Positions 1 to 9,899 are shown, counted from the first letter of the stretch. The stretch is 64,000 nucleotides of DNA from DATJLY01 sp963729295 (GCA_963729295.1 CAVSNJ010000020.1:186001-250000), one strand, 5' to 3'. Notes: a model not told the origin generated them from the sequence alone. Program-made: numbers and translations.

Positions 1-1
1 T

Positions 2-2671
2 CGCAATCTCGACGCCGTCTTCAAGCCGCGCTCCGTAGCATTGATCGGCGCCAGCACCCGGCCTGATACAGTCGGCGCCGTCGTGGCGCGCAACATCGTG
101 CGGGCGGGTTTCAAGGGCCGGATCATGCCGGTCAATCCGCATCACGACATGATCGAGGGGCTTCCCGTCTACGCCGGCGTGGCGCAGCTTCCGGAGATAC
201 CGGACCTCGCGGTGATCGCGACCCCTCCCGACACCGTGCCGGGGCTGCTCGGTGAATTGGGCGCCCGCGGCACGCGGGCCGCGGTGGTCATCAGCGGCGG
301 CTTCGGCGAGCTTGGCGTGCGCGGACGGGCGCTGCAGCAGCAGGCGCTCGAGGCAGCGCGACCTTATCTCCTCCGCGTCGTCGGGCCCAATTGCGTCGGC
401 GTGATGGTTCCGGGAATTGGACTCGACGCCAGCTTCTCGCACATCGCGCCGCAGGCGGGCGATCTCGCCTTCGTGAGCCAGTCGGGTGCACTCATCACCG
501 CCGTTCTCGACTGGGCCGCGCCACACGGCATCGGGTTCTCACATGTCGTGTCACTGGGAGACATGGCGGACGTCGATTTCGGCGACATGCTCGATTACCT
601 CGCCGCCGATCCCGGCACACGCGCAATTCTTCTTTATGTCGAGGGCATCACGCAGGCCCGCAAGTTCATGTCGGCGGCACGGGCGGCCGCCCGCGCCAAG
701 CCGGTCCTCGCGGTGAAGGTCGGACGATTTGCCGCCAGTGCCCGTGCCGCCCGCTCCCACACCGGCGCGCTTGCGGGTGCAGACGCAGTTTACGAAGCGG
801 CTTTCCGCCGCGCCGGCATGCTGCGCGTCGCCAGCATGACCGAACTGTTCGATGCCGTGCAGACGCTCGCCATGACCGTGCCGCAGGACGGCAAGCGCCT
901 GGCCATCCTCACCAACGGCGGCGGGCCCGGCGTCCTCGCCACCGACGCGCTCGTTGAACTTGGCGGGCAATTGGCGGAGATATCGGCAGAGACCGTCGCG
1001 AAGCTCGATGCCGTTCTGCCCAAGACCTGGAGCCGCGGCAATCCCGTCGACATCATCGGCGATGCCGACGGCAAGCGTTATGGAGCGGCCCTCGATATCC
1101 TCCTCGCCGACCGCGAGATCGATGCGCTGCTGGTGATGAACTGCCCGACCGCGCTCGCCTCGGCCGAGGACGCGGCACGTGCCGTGACCGCCAGCGTCGC
1201 CAAGGCGCCGCGCGCGCTTCGCCAGGGCCGCAATGTGCTCACATCCTGGCTGGGCGAGGCGACGGCCGCGAATGCGCGCCAACTCTTCCGCGCGGCGCAA
1301 ATCGCCACGTACGAGACGCCAGACAGCGCCGTGCGCGGCTTCCTTCACCGCGTGAACTATCGGCGCAACCAGGAGCTCCTGATGGAGACGCCGCCGGCGC
1401 GGCACGAAGGTCCGCCACCCGATGCCGCGCGCGCCGCCGCGGCGATGGGGAAGGCGCTCGCCGCCGGGCGCGAATGGCTCGATGCCGAAGAGGTCGCGGA
1501 GGTTCTCGATGCCTATCGCATCCCCTGTCCGATCTGCTGCGTGGCCGCCGATCCGGCCCAGGCCGCGAAGGACGCCGCCGCGATCGGCGGTAAGGTCGCG
1601 CTCAAGATCCGCTCGCCCGACATCACGCATAAGAGCGACGTGGGCGGTGTGGTCCTTGGTCTCGATGGCAGCGACGCCGTTCTTCGCGCGGCAGAGAGAA
1701 TGCTGGTGCAGGTCAAAACCGCACGGCCGGACGCAAGGCTCGACGGTTTCCTGGTACAGCAGTTGATCGAGCGGCCGGGCGCTCTGGAACTCATCCTCGG
1801 CGTCAATGAGGATGCAAGCTTCGGACCCATCGTGCTCTTCGGGCATGGTGGTGTGCTGGTCGAATATCGGGGCGACACCAGCCTCGAGCTGCCCCCCTTG
1901 AACGCCGCGTTGGCGCGGGCGCAGATCGCGCGCACACATGTCGCGCGCCTCCTTGCAGGATATCGCGGCACGCCCGCGGCCGATCTCGATGCCGTGGTCG
2001 AGGCGCTAATTCGGGTCGGGCAATTGAGCGCCGAGCAGCCGCTCCTCAAGGAGCTGGACCTCAATCCGCTGCTCGCCGACAAGGATGGCGTCATCGCGCT
2101 CGATGCGCGTATCCGCGTGCAAGAAGCGCGGACGGCGCCGCTCGCGATCCGCCCCTATCCCAACGAACTCGAGCGCGACGTTCTTCTGCAGGACGGCTCC
2201 ACTGTGTTTTTGCGCCCGCTCCTCCCCGAGGACGAGGCGCTCCTTCAGGACCTCTACCGGCACATGACGCCGGAAGATCAGCGGTTGCGGTTCTTCGCAC
2301 CCATGAAAGAACTGTCGCACCGGCTCGCTGCGCGGCTGTCGCAGCTCGACTATGACCGCGAGATGGCCTTCATTGCGTTCGGCGAATGCCGCAGCGAAGC
2401 TCTTGGGATCGCGCGCTATGCTGCCGATCCCGACAACTGCCGCGCCGAGTACGCGATCGGTGTCCGGAGCGATCGACAGGGCATGGGGATCGGTACCGCG
2501 CTCATGCAGGCAATCATTGGCGTGGCGCGCGACCGCGGCATCGCCGAGATCGCGGGAGATGTGCTTACCGAGAACCGCAAAATGCTACAGCTTTGCCGCG
2601 AATTGGGATTTGCGGTGCAGCACCATCCGACCGATCCCATTCTCTCCCGCGTCTTGATGCGGCTCACCTAG
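2..2671 (+). CDS. Acyl-CoA ligase (ADP-forming type) fused to GNAT acetyltransferase, 5' truncated
   Basis: The reading frame is already open at base 2, so the N-terminus lies outside the window. The order of domains is a CoA-binding Rossmann domain, a succinyl-CoA-ligase-like domain, an ATP-grasp domain (around bases 1400-2130) and a C-terminal GNAT acetyltransferase (around 2150-2671). This is the layout of the Pat/YfiQ protein-lysine acetyltransferases and of ADP-forming acetate-CoA ligases. The motif SHTGALAG (His codon near base 758) keeps the histidine that is phosphorylated in active ligases, so ligase activity may be retained; that is inference. It ends 66 bp from the convergent phosphoketolase gene, so acetyl-CoA or acetylation control may connect with the acetate pathway next door. 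Confidence 0.85.
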   Translation, partial: RNLDAVFKPRSVALIGASTRPDTVGAVVARNIVRAGFKGRIMPVNPHHDMIEGLPVYAGVAQLPEIPDLAVIATPPDTVPGLLGELGARGTRAAVVISGGFGELGVRGRALQQQALEAARPYLLRVVGPNCVGVMVPGIGLDASFSHIAPQAGDLAFVSQSGALITAVLDWAAPHGIGFSHVVSLGDMADVDFGDMLDYLAADPGTRAILLYVEGITQARKFMSAARAAARAKPVLAVKVGRFAASARAARSHTGALAGADAVYEAAFRRAGMLRVASMTELFDAVQTLAMTVPQDGKRLAILTNGGGPGVLATDALVELGGQLAEISAETVAKLDAVLPKTWSRGNPVDIIGDADGKRYGAALDILLADREIDALLVMNCPTALASAEDAARAVTASVAKAPRALRQGRNVLTSWLGEATAANARQLFRAAQIATYETPDSAVRGFLHRVNYRRNQELLMETPPARHEGPPPDAARAAAAMGKALAAGREWLDAEEVAEVLDAYRIPCPICCVAADPAQAAKDAAAIGGKVALKIRSPDITHKSDVGGVVLGLDGSDAVLRAAERMLVQVKTARPDARLDGFLVQQLIERPGALELILGVNEDASFGPIVLFGHGGVLVEYRGDTSLELPPLNAALARAQIARTHVARLLAGYRGTPAADLDAVVEALIRVGQLSAEQPLLKELDLNPLLADKDGVIALDARIRVQEARTAPLAIRPYPNELERDVLLQDGSTVFLRPLLPEDEALLQDLYRHMTPEDQRLRFFAPMKELSHRLAARLSQLDYDREMAFIAFGECRSEALGIARYAADPDNCRAEYAIGVRSDRQGMGIGTALMQAIIGVARDRGIAEIAGDVLTENRKMLQLCRELGFAVQHHPTDPILSRVLMRLT

Positions 2672-2737
2672 GCGGGCACGGTGGCTGCTCGATCAGAACG
2701 GGGTCGTGGCATGGATGGTGCCACAGTCGGGGTGGCG

Positions 2738-5161
2738 CTACGCGGTGGTTCGAGCCAAGTCGACGGGCGACCATCGCCATTCCTTCACCTCGGGCATGTC
2801 CTCGCCATGGACGCAGATATAGGATTTGTGCTCAATCAGCTTGTCGCGCATCGCTTGTTTCGCGTAAGCGGCGAGATAACCAAGTCGGGGTAACCGGTCG
2901 ATCACGTCGGATACAAGATGGAAGCGATCCAGTTCGTTTCGCACGACCATGTCGAAGGGCGTCGTTGTGGTACCTTCCTCCTTGTAGCCCCGGACATGGA
3001 AATTCCGGTGGTTGGTTCGGCGATAGGTAAGCCGGTGTATGAGCCAGGGGTAGCCATGATGCGCAAATATTACCGGCTTGTCGGTGGTGAAGAGCGCGTC
3101 GAAATCGTGATCCGTGAGGCCGTGCGGGTGCTCTTCGCGCGACTGAAGCGTCATCAAGTCTACGACGTTTAATACCCGGATTTTGAGATCGGGAAGGTGA
3201 CGGCGCAACAGGCTCACCGCGGCAAGCGTTTCCAATGTCGGCACATCGCCCGCGCAAGCCATCACCACGTCCGGCTCAGCATTCTGATCGTTACTCGCCC
3301 ATGACCAAATACCGATCCCGCCCGCGCAATGCTTCACCGCCTCGTCCATGCTTAGCCATTGCGGCGCCGGCTGTTTGCCCGCGACGATCACGTTGATGCG
3401 GTTCCAGCTCCGGAGACAATGGTCGGTTATGTAGAGTAGGCAGTTGGCGTCGGGCGGAAGGTAGACTCGGACGGTGTCGGATTTCTTGTTGCAGACATAA
3501 TCAATGAAGCCGGGGTCTTGGTGACTGAACCCATTATGGTCCTGCCGCCAAACATGCGAGGTGAGGAGATAATTGAGAGACGGGATGGGTCGGCGCCACG
3601 GAATTTCCCGGCACGTCTTAAGCCACTTCGCATGCTGATTAAACATGGAATCGATAATGTGGATGAACGCCTCATAACAGTTGAAGAGGCCATGACGCCC
3701 TGTCAGGAGGTATCCTTCGAGCCAGCCTTGGCAAGTATGTTCCGAGAGGATCTCCATCACCCGACCGCCGGGCGCGAGATGATCGTCGTAGGGAAACGTC
3801 TCCGCATCCCATGCTCGGTCGGTCGCTTCGAACACATGCGATAGGCGGTTGGACGCGGTTTCGTCAGGACCGAATAGACGGAAATTCCGCCGGCCTTCGC
3901 TTCCCCGCATCACATCGCGGAGATATTCAGCCATGACGGCAGTCGCTTCGACATCACTCTTCCCAGGGTTATCAAGCTTGATCTGGTATTGCGCGATGTC
4001 TGGAAGATCGAGCTCACGCATCAAAAGCCCGCCATTGGCATGCGGATTGGCGCTCATACGCCGCTCGCCGGCGGGCGCCAACGCGGCGATCTCTGGCATG
4101 AGCACTCCGTTTCCGTCGAACAACTCGTCCGGGCGGTAGCTTTTCATCCAACGCTCGAGGAGCTTCACATGCTCTGGCTTCGTCGACATCTCGGCGAAGG
4201 GCACCTGGTGTGAGCGCCAAAAACCTTCGGTCCTAAGGCCATCGACCTCTTTGGGCCCGGTCCAACCCTTCGGCGTTTTCAATATAATCATCGGCCACGT
4301 CGGGCGGGTTCGGTTTTTCGCTTTGCCGTCACGGGCGCCGCTCTGAATGGCGCGGATTTCGTCAAATGCCTCATCGAGCGTTGCCGCCATCAACCGGTGC
4401 ATCATCGCAGGATCGTCGCCTTCGACGAGATGCGGCCTGTAGCCATAGCCGATGAAAAGGCTCTTGAGCTCTTCTGTTCCGATGCGTGCCAGAATGGTGG
4501 GATTGGCGATCTTATAGCCATTCAGGTGCAAGACAGGCAGGACCGCCCCGTCAGTAAGGGGATTGAGGAATTTGTTGGAGTGCCAGGACGTCGCCATAGG
4601 ACCGGTCTCCGCCTCGCCGTCACCGACCACACATGCGACGACGAGCTCGGGATTATCGAATGCGGCTCCATAGGCATGCGACAACGCGTAGCCAAGCTCT
4701 CCCCCCTCGTGGATCGAACCCGGAGTTTCGGGCGCCACGTGGCTCGGGATTCCTCCCGGAAAGCTGAACTGCTTGAAGAGGCGCTGCATACCCGCGGCGT
4801 TCTGCGGCACGTGCGGGTATATCTCGCCGTAAGTGCCCTCGAGCCAGGTATTGGCGACTATTCCGGGACCGCCATGGCCGGGGCCGGCGACGTAGATCAT
4901 GTTAACATCACGTGCTCTGATAATGCGATTCAAATGCGCGTAGACGAAGTTGAGGCCGGGCGTCGTGCCCCAGTGGCCGAGGAGCCGCGGCTTGATGTGC
5001 TTAAGCTCTAGTGGCTCGTTGAGAAGTGGATTTTCGAGCAGATAAATCTGCCCGATAGATAAGTAGTTCGCGGCACGCCACCACGCGTCCGTCAGCGCTA
5101 GCTCCGCGTCGAGCGCCATGCCGGCAGGGCTCGGAGCCAAGATCGAAGCGGATGTGGACAT
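2738..5161 (-). CDS. xfp: Xylulose-5-phosphate/fructose-6-phosphate phosphoketolase
   Basis: This 807-residue thiamine-diphosphate enzyme cleaves xylulose 5-phosphate or fructose 6-phosphate to acetyl phosphate plus an aldose phosphate. The full family length is present. The thiamine-binding motif GDGEAETG lies at residues 180-187, and the conserved N-terminal stretch GHWGTTPGLNF lies at 62-72. A GGGAG-type ribosome site (GGGAGAATTCC before the ATG) supports the start. It is the second gene after ackA on the same strand, with 152 bp between them, so its acetyl phosphate can be turned into acetate and ATP by the upstream product. Substrate preference between the two sugar phosphates cannot be read from the sequence. 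Confidence 0.95.
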   Translation of the reverse strand: MSTSASILAPSPAGMALDAELALTDAWWRAANYLSIGQIYLLENPLLNEPLELKHIKPRLLGHWGTTPGLNFVYAHLNRIIRARDVNMIYVAGPGHGGPGIVANTWLEGTYGEIYPHVPQNAAGMQRLFKQFSFPGGIPSHVAPETPGSIHEGGELGYALSHAYGAAFDNPELVVACVVGDGEAETGPMATSWHSNKFLNPLTDGAVLPVLHLNGYKIANPTILARIGTEELKSLFIGYGYRPHLVEGDDPAMMHRLMAATLDEAFDEIRAIQSGARDGKAKNRTRPTWPMIILKTPKGWTGPKEVDGLRTEGFWRSHQVPFAEMSTKPEHVKLLERWMKSYRPDELFDGNGVLMPEIAALAPAGERRMSANPHANGGLLMRELDLPDIAQYQIKLDNPGKSDVEATAVMAEYLRDVMRGSEGRRNFRLFGPDETASNRLSHVFEATDRAWDAETFPYDDHLAPGGRVMEILSEHTCQGWLEGYLLTGRHGLFNCYEAFIHIIDSMFNQHAKWLKTCREIPWRRPIPSLNYLLTSHVWRQDHNGFSHQDPGFIDYVCNKKSDTVRVYLPPDANCLLYITDHCLRSWNRINVIVAGKQPAPQWLSMDEAVKHCAGGIGIWSWASNDQNAEPDVVMACAGDVPTLETLAAVSLLRRHLPDLKIRVLNVVDLMTLQSREEHPHGLTDHDFDALFTTDKPVIFAHHGYPWLIHRLTYRRTNHRNFHVRGYKEEGTTTTPFDMVVRNELDRFHLVSDVIDRLPRLGYLAAYAKQAMRDKLIEHKSYICVHGEDMPEVKEWRWSPVDLARTTA

Positions 5162-5313
5162 GGAATTCTCCCGTCGCGAAGCGGCCTATCGGGCATGTAA
5201 TGACATTCTCGTCCTCATCTCGCGCACGAACCGGCCGGGCCGGCGAACCTGGTGGGGCGAAACGGGAAAAACGTCCCGTTGCCGGTGAGGAAGGCCAGAA
5301 TTCGCAGGCGCCA

Positions 5314-6513
5314 TCAAAGCTCATGCCAATTTCCCGTATCGAGCATTTGGCGTGTGTGGCGCGCAATCACCAGATTCTCGTCGGTTGGGATGACCCAAAC
5401 GGATACCGCGGAACCGGACCACGAGATGCGCGGGCCGTGTCGAGCATTCGCCTCGTCGTCCAGCACGATGCCGAGCCACTGTGCATCGCGGCATACGCGC
5501 GCACGAATCTCGGCCGCATGCTCGCCGATCCCGCCCGTGAAGACAATTGCGTCCAGCCCTCTGAGCGCCGCCGCAAGCGAACCAAGCTCGCGCCCGATCC
5601 GATAAACGAAAAGCTCGACGGCCTCCTTTGCCTCTGGAACATCGCTCGCAAGCAAGGTGCGCATGTCACTCGATACGCCTGAAACGCCGAGCAGGCCCGA
5701 GCGCTCGTAGATGAGGTGCTCGATCGCCTTAGAATCCATCTGTTCCTGTTCGAGGAGGTAAAGGATCACGCCGGGATCGAGGGCGCCGGTCCGCGTGCCC
5801 ATGGGCAGACCGTCCACTGCAGTAAGCCCCATGGTCGTGGCCCTGCTGCGGCCGTGGTCGATGGCGCACATGCTCGCCCCGTTGCCGAGATGGGCCACGA
5901 CGATCTTGCCACGCGCGCATTCCGGCGCGACCCGAGGCAGCGCCGAGACAATGCACTCGTAGGAAAGCCCATGAAAGCCAAATCGGCGGATGCCCTTTTT
6001 CGTGAGCGCGCGCGGCAGCGCGAACTCCTGCGCTACCGATGGCATGGTGCGGTGGAACGCTGTATCGAAGCAGGCGATCTGCGGCACCGCGGGCGCCACA
6101 GCCGTGACGGCGCGAATACCCGCAATATTGTGCGGCTCATGGAGCGGTGCCAGCGGCACCAGCGCCTCGAGCGTTGCAATCACCGTATGATCAATCAGAA
6201 CCGGTTCCATGTACGTCATGCCGCCGTGCACCACACGGTGCCCGATGCCGTCGAACCCTACCTCGCTCCCAACGTGTGCGGCGAACCAAGCGTGGATTAC
6301 CCCAATCGCCGCCCTATGGTCACCGCCTTCGACAGAGTCGCTTGCGAGGCTCTCGCCCTCAGCATCGGCAACCTCGATCCGCGCAGACGGCGTGCCGATC
6401 GCTTCTACTTGCCCATGCGCGCAAGCCGCTAGCGAACGGTCGGAGCGCGTTTCGAACACAGAGAATTTAATGCTCGACGAGCCGGCGTTGAGCACGAGAA
6501 TCGGCTCACGCAT
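5314..6513 (-). CDS. ackA: Acetate kinase
   Basis: A cytoplasmic ASKHA-fold kinase that converts acetyl phosphate and ADP into acetate and ATP. It has 399 residues, the normal family length. Both family signatures are seen, LVLNAGSSSIKF near the N-terminus and GHRVVHGG around residue 90, with the nucleotide-binding FTGGIGEH near the C-terminus. The frame stays open for 42 codons upstream, but the conserved N-terminus MREPILVLNAG fixes the start at 6513. It precedes xfp in the same direction, giving a two-gene substrate-level phosphorylation module. No phosphotransacetylase gene is visible nearby, which favours ATP formation from acetyl phosphate. Confidence 0.95.
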   Translation of the reverse strand: MREPILVLNAGSSSIKFSVFETRSDRSLAACAHGQVEAIGTPSARIEVADAEGESLASDSVEGGDHRAAIGVIHAWFAAHVGSEVGFDGIGHRVVHGGMTYMEPVLIDHTVIATLEALVPLAPLHEPHNIAGIRAVTAVAPAVPQIACFDTAFHRTMPSVAQEFALPRALTKKGIRRFGFHGLSYECIVSALPRVAPECARGKIVVAHLGNGASMCAIDHGRSRATTMGLTAVDGLPMGTRTGALDPGVILYLLEQEQMDSKAIEHLIYERSGLLGVSGVSSDMRTLLASDVPEAKEAVELFVYRIGRELGSLAAALRGLDAIVFTGGIGEHAAEIRARVCRDAQWLGIVLDDEANARHGPRISWSGSAVSVWVIPTDENLVIARHTRQMLDTGNWHEL

Positions 6514-6920
6514 ACAAATCACCGGACCAGCACGCCAATTCTGCCGCGATAGTACTCCGTGGGTGCGCGCAGGTTTTCGGGATCGCTGCGAAGTGCGCCA
6601 GCCCGCAATGGTTGTGACGCTTGCATCCGCGCTTCGCACAAGGGAAGCAAGCTGACCGACCTGCAGTGCCGAAACCGTTTATGCCCAAGCCCCACCCACC
6701 GAACGTCTCTCTATAAACACGCGCCGGTGATGCTCGGATGCATCGTAGTGACTGGAGTTGCGACAATCAGTCTCCAGTCGACGCAGGCTGCTGTTTGGCC
6801 CGTTGCCGGGTCGAATCTGTTACAGCACGGTTGAACGCCGCGCCCATGTCAGCAACCCTAGGTATTAAGCATGCCGGAGTGCCGCGTGTGCTAACGCGGC
6901 TCGCACGAGAGGGCCGGACG
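6514..6920. other. Intergenic region between fixL and ackA
   Basis: About 400 bp separates the 3' end of fixL from the start of ackA; both genes are on the minus strand. It should carry the ackA-xfp promoter. I saw no TTGA-N6-TCAA box, strong hairpin or plausible small gene here, so how ackA is controlled is not explained by the FixK-type boxes found further right. Confidence 0.5.
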
Positions 6921-8471
6921 CTAAAGTCGCGATGCCAAGAGACTGGCTTGTTCGACTGACGGCACTGTGAAGCAGAAGATCGTGCCGCCCTCGGGATTGC
7001 GCTCCGCCCACAGCCGCCCGCCATGCGCCTCGACGATGGCGCGACAGAGAGAAAGCCCCACCCCCATCCCTTGCGGTTTTGTCGTCACGAAGGGCTGAAA
7101 CAACCGCTCCATGATCTCGGGCGAGATCCCTGGACCCGTGTCGAGGATGGCAATCCGGATGAGTCCGTCCTCGTCGAGTCCTGTCTCGATCGTGATGTCG
7201 CGGCGGGCGCTCGCCTGCATCGCCTCGACGGCATTGCGAATGATGTTGACGAGCACTTGCTGGACCTGGACTTTGTCGACGTGCGCAGGTGGCAAGTCCG
7301 GCGCCGTGCGGAACCGAACGGCAACGCCCTGCTCACGTGCGCCGATGAGAGCGAGACCGCTCGCCTCCTCGATGAGCGTAAGGACGTTCTCCTCGCGCCG
7401 TTCCGGTGTCGATTTCTTCACGAATTCGCGTAAGCGGCGGATGATCTCACCGGCCCGGCCTACCTGGTCGACCGCCTTCTCAGCGGCGCCGTCCGCGCGC
7501 GCGAGGGATGCCCCATCGCCCCGCGCCATGAGCCGCCGCAGTGCCTGCAGATAGTTGGATGCGGCCGTCAGAGGTTGATTGAGCTCGTGCGCGAGGCCCG
7601 AGGCCATTTGTCCCATCTCGGTAAGGCGGGAAACGTGTAGCAGCTCCGATTGCAGCTCCTGGATGCGCCGTTCGGTCGTCTGCCGCTGCGTCAAGTCGCG
7701 AACGAAGCCGGTGAAAAGGCGGCGCCCGCCTTGCATCACCTCACCGACTGAAAGCTCCATAGGGAAGGTGGTTCCGTCCTTCCGCAAGCCCGCGACGACA
7801 CGACCGATGCCGATGATGCGCCGCTCGCCGGTTGTCATGTAGTGCCGGAGATAATCGTCGTGATTCTCCTGGTGCGGTGACGGCATCAGCATTTTCACGT
7901 TGTGGCCACAGACCTCGGACGAGTCGAAGCCGAACAGCTGCTCAGCCGTGGTGCTGAAGGACTGGATGATGCCACGCTCGTCGATGACCACCAGCGCGTC
8001 GGGAATCGTCTCGAGAATCGATCGCAGCAGCCCTTCCCGTTCCTCAAGCTCCAGGCGCATTCGCCGCTCGTTGCCGATGTCGCGCGAGATCTTCGTAGCG
8101 CCGACGATCCGGCCCGCGTCATCGAGAATGGGTGAGACGGAGAGCGAAATCGGGATGCTGCGTCCATCCTTGTGCCGGCGTTCAGTTTCGTAATGCTCGA
8201 TCCGTTCGCCGACTTTAATCCGCGCAAGGAGGCGCGGCATTTCGTCTTCACGACCAAGCGGCGCCAGCACTGATACAGGCTTACCAATCATTTCATCGGC
8301 TGCGTAACCAAAGATTCGTTTTGCCGCGGCGTTCCAGCTGATGACGATGCCGTCCAAGGTCTCACCAACGATGGCGTCGTCGGACGATTCGACCATGGCA
8401 ACGTAGTGGCTGGCCGGAAGAAGCCCTGCCGGTCCGCGGCTGGCGCCGCGAGGATCACTTTCTCTGTTCAT
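6921..8471 (-). CDS. fixL: Oxygen-sensing PAS-heme sensor histidine kinase FixL
   Basis: Soluble two-PAS histidine kinase of 516 residues (from the ATG at 8471; a TTG lies just before). The first PAS covers about residues 20-130, the second about 150-265, then the dimerisation/phosphoacceptor domain (His295 in LAHELNQPL) and a HATPase domain with DTGPGIS. The second PAS carries the FixL heme signature: His204 in NHDDYL is the expected proximal heme ligand, and Arg224 in GIGRVV matches the arginine that senses bound oxygen. In the family, oxygen binding switches the kinase off, and low oxygen leads to FixJ phosphorylation. fixJ lies 1.5 kb away, not directly adjacent. No transmembrane segment is seen. 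Confidence 0.93.
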   Translation of the reverse strand: MNRESDPRGASRGPAGLLPASHYVAMVESSDDAIVGETLDGIVISWNAAAKRIFGYAADEMIGKPVSVLAPLGREDEMPRLLARIKVGERIEHYETERRHKDGRSIPISLSVSPILDDAGRIVGATKISRDIGNERRMRLELEEREGLLRSILETIPDALVVIDERGIIQSFSTTAEQLFGFDSSEVCGHNVKMLMPSPHQENHDDYLRHYMTTGERRIIGIGRVVAGLRKDGTTFPMELSVGEVMQGGRRLFTGFVRDLTQRQTTERRIQELQSELLHVSRLTEMGQMASGLAHELNQPLTAASNYLQALRRLMARGDGASLARADGAAEKAVDQVGRAGEIIRRLREFVKKSTPERREENVLTLIEEASGLALIGAREQGVAVRFRTAPDLPPAHVDKVQVQQVLVNIIRNAVEAMQASARRDITIETGLDEDGLIRIAILDTGPGISPEIMERLFQPFVTTKPQGMGVGLSLCRAIVEAHGGRLWAERNPEGGTIFCFTVPSVEQASLLASRL

Positions 8472-8515
8472 CAACCATGACGCCGAATGATCGCGGTGGG
8501 AATAATACGGCCGCG

Positions 8516-8529
8516 CTGATCCAAATCAA
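8516..8529. promoter_or_regulatory. FNR/FixK-type box (imperfect) between fixL and receiver gene
   Basis: CTGATCCAAATCAA fits TTGA-N6-TCAA with one mismatch (C for T at the first base). Its centre is about 48 bp from the fixL ATG and 60 bp from the ATG of the divergent receiver gene, so it could serve either. It is the weakest of six such boxes in this window. Confidence 0.5.
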
Positions 8530-8582
8530 GGCACCTAGGCCGTCGAGGCTCGATCTTGGCAATCTCAAAGGGCTCAAGGTTG

Positions 8583-8948
8583 ATGATCTTACTCGCCGAG
8601 GACGACACCGCGACGCGCGATGCAATAAGCCTGCTTCTCGAATGCGAAGCGCTTCCGGTCCGCGGGTTTGCGTCCTGCGAGGCTCTGTGCGCGGCGGTCG
8701 ATCCCACCTCCGCCGACCTGCTCATTCTTGACGTCCAGCTGCCGGGCATGTCGGGCCTCGAGTTGCTTGAACGGCTGCGGGACGGGCGAGACATTCCGCC
8801 CGTCATCCTGATGACCGGCGATCCGACCGGCACAGTCCGCTCGCGCGCAGCGGCCGCAGGCGTGTTTTCGTTCCTCGAAAAACCGTTTCGCGGCGATGAA
8901 CTTGTCGCGCTGGTCAATCGCGCGCTCACGAGCGGCGGCACGCCATAG
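8583..8948 (+). CDS. Single-domain response regulator (FixJ-type receiver)
   Basis: A 121-residue stand-alone receiver domain with no output domain. The acidic pocket is LLAEDD (Asp7, Asp8), the phosphoacceptor is Asp50 in LLILDVQLPGMSG, and the conserved lysine is in LEKPF near residue 100. ATG 8583 is preferred over an in-frame TTG at 8556 because MILLAEDD matches the family N-terminus and AAGG lies just before it. It is divergent from fixL, and the two share a promoter region of about 110 bp with a FixK-like box. A receiver alone next to FixL may act as a phosphate sink or an adaptor; that is inference. Confidence 0.87.
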   Translation: MILLAEDDTATRDAISLLLECEALPVRGFASCEALCAAVDPTSADLLILDVQLPGMSGLELLERLRDGRDIPPVILMTGDPTGTVRSRAAAAGVFSFLEKPFRGDELVALVNRALTSGGTP

Positions 8949-8974
8949 CAACGCAGTCGCGACCGAGGGCCCAG

Positions 8975-9829
8975 CTAGTGCGACATGAGGACCGGCACGG
9001 TCATATGCTGCAGCAGCGTCCGCGTCACCCCGCCCAGGAGGAACTCGCGCTGGCGCGAATGCCCATAACCGCCCATCACAATGAGGTCGGACCCGAAATC
9101 GGCGGCGCGCGACAGGATTACATTGCCCACGTCGATGTCGTGGCTCACGCTCGAGGACGCCTCGGCAACGACGCCATGGCGTGCGATATGCCGCGCGATG
9201 TCGGCCGCAGGCCAGGCCGGTCCTCCGACTTCCGCACTCGGCGGATTGACGGAAAGGACCACTACCTTTCCCGCCTTCCGCAAGATTGGCACGGCGTCGG
9301 CCACCGCGCGCGCCGCTTCCCGCGTTGCGTTCCAGGCAACGAGGACGTTGTGCCCGACACTCTGGAAATGCCCCGCATAGGGTACGATCAAGACCGGTCG
9401 GCCGGAGCCCAGCAGCACAGATTCGGGAAGATGGGGCGCAAGCGCAGGACGGTCAGGATCGTTCTGCCCCACGATCGTGATATCGGCGTGCCGTGCGTGC
9501 AGTACCGCGCTGTGAACCACGTCGCCTTCGACGACACGCCATTCGTGAGCAAGGCCCTCGCGCTCGGCCACCGCGTGTAGCGCGTTCTCGACTTCGCCGG
9601 CCGTCCTGAGGGTTCTGGCACGGCGCTCTGCCTCGAGGGCCTCAAGCGCGCGCAGCTCCGTCTCGGTTCCAGTGTAGGGCAATCCTCCTGCCAGGAAAGT
9701 GATGGGAGGCATGAGGTAGAGGCCGATGAGATGAGCACCCTCAGGCCGGGCGATATCGGCCGCAAGATCGAGTCGGTTCGTTAGACAATCCGCATCCGTG
9801 AAGATGACGATCACGTCCCTGAATCCCAT
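8975..9829 (-). CDS. Universal stress protein, tandem UspA domains
   Basis: A 284-residue cytoplasmic protein with two UspA domains in tandem (about 1-145 and 150-284). The C-terminal domain ends with MGGYGHSRQREFLLGG, the glycine-rich nucleotide-binding loop of ATP-binding Usp proteins. The start at 9829 (MGFRDVIVIF) follows GGAGGG at good spacing; the open frame continues 34 codons upstream without a matching domain. A FixK-type box (9886-9899) is centred 63 bp before this start. Usp genes of this type are commonly induced by hypoxia in bacteria, which fits the neighbours. The exact molecular role is unknown. Confidence 0.9.
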   Translation of the reverse strand: MGFRDVIVIFTDADCLTNRLDLAADIARPEGAHLIGLYLMPPITFLAGGLPYTGTETELRALEALEAERRARTLRTAGEVENALHAVAEREGLAHEWRVVEGDVVHSAVLHARHADITIVGQNDPDRPALAPHLPESVLLGSGRPVLIVPYAGHFQSVGHNVLVAWNATREAARAVADAVPILRKAGKVVVLSVNPPSAEVGGPAWPAADIARHIARHGVVAEASSSVSHDIDVGNVILSRAADFGSDLIVMGGYGHSRQREFLLGGVTRTLLQHMTVPVLMSH

Positions 9830-9885
9830 GGCAACCCTCCGAGGATCTGTGATTGCGCACTTTAGGACGACTGCGCCTCCTGCCC

Positions 9886-9899
9886 TTGATCTGGCGCAA
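9886..9899. promoter_or_regulatory. FNR/FixK-type box between usp and fixJ
   Basis: TTGATCTGGCGCAA matches TTGA-N6-GCAA. The centre is 63 bp upstream of the minus-strand usp ATG. TAAAGT (minus strand, 9859-9864) lies within one base of where a class II FNR-type promoter would place its -10 element. It is about 110 bp from the fixJ start on the other strand. Confidence 0.65.

Noticed and set aside
551..1939. A 462-codon minus-strand frame opposite the acyl-CoA ligase
   Set aside because: Antisense to a clear conserved gene; composition typical of a high-GC shadow.
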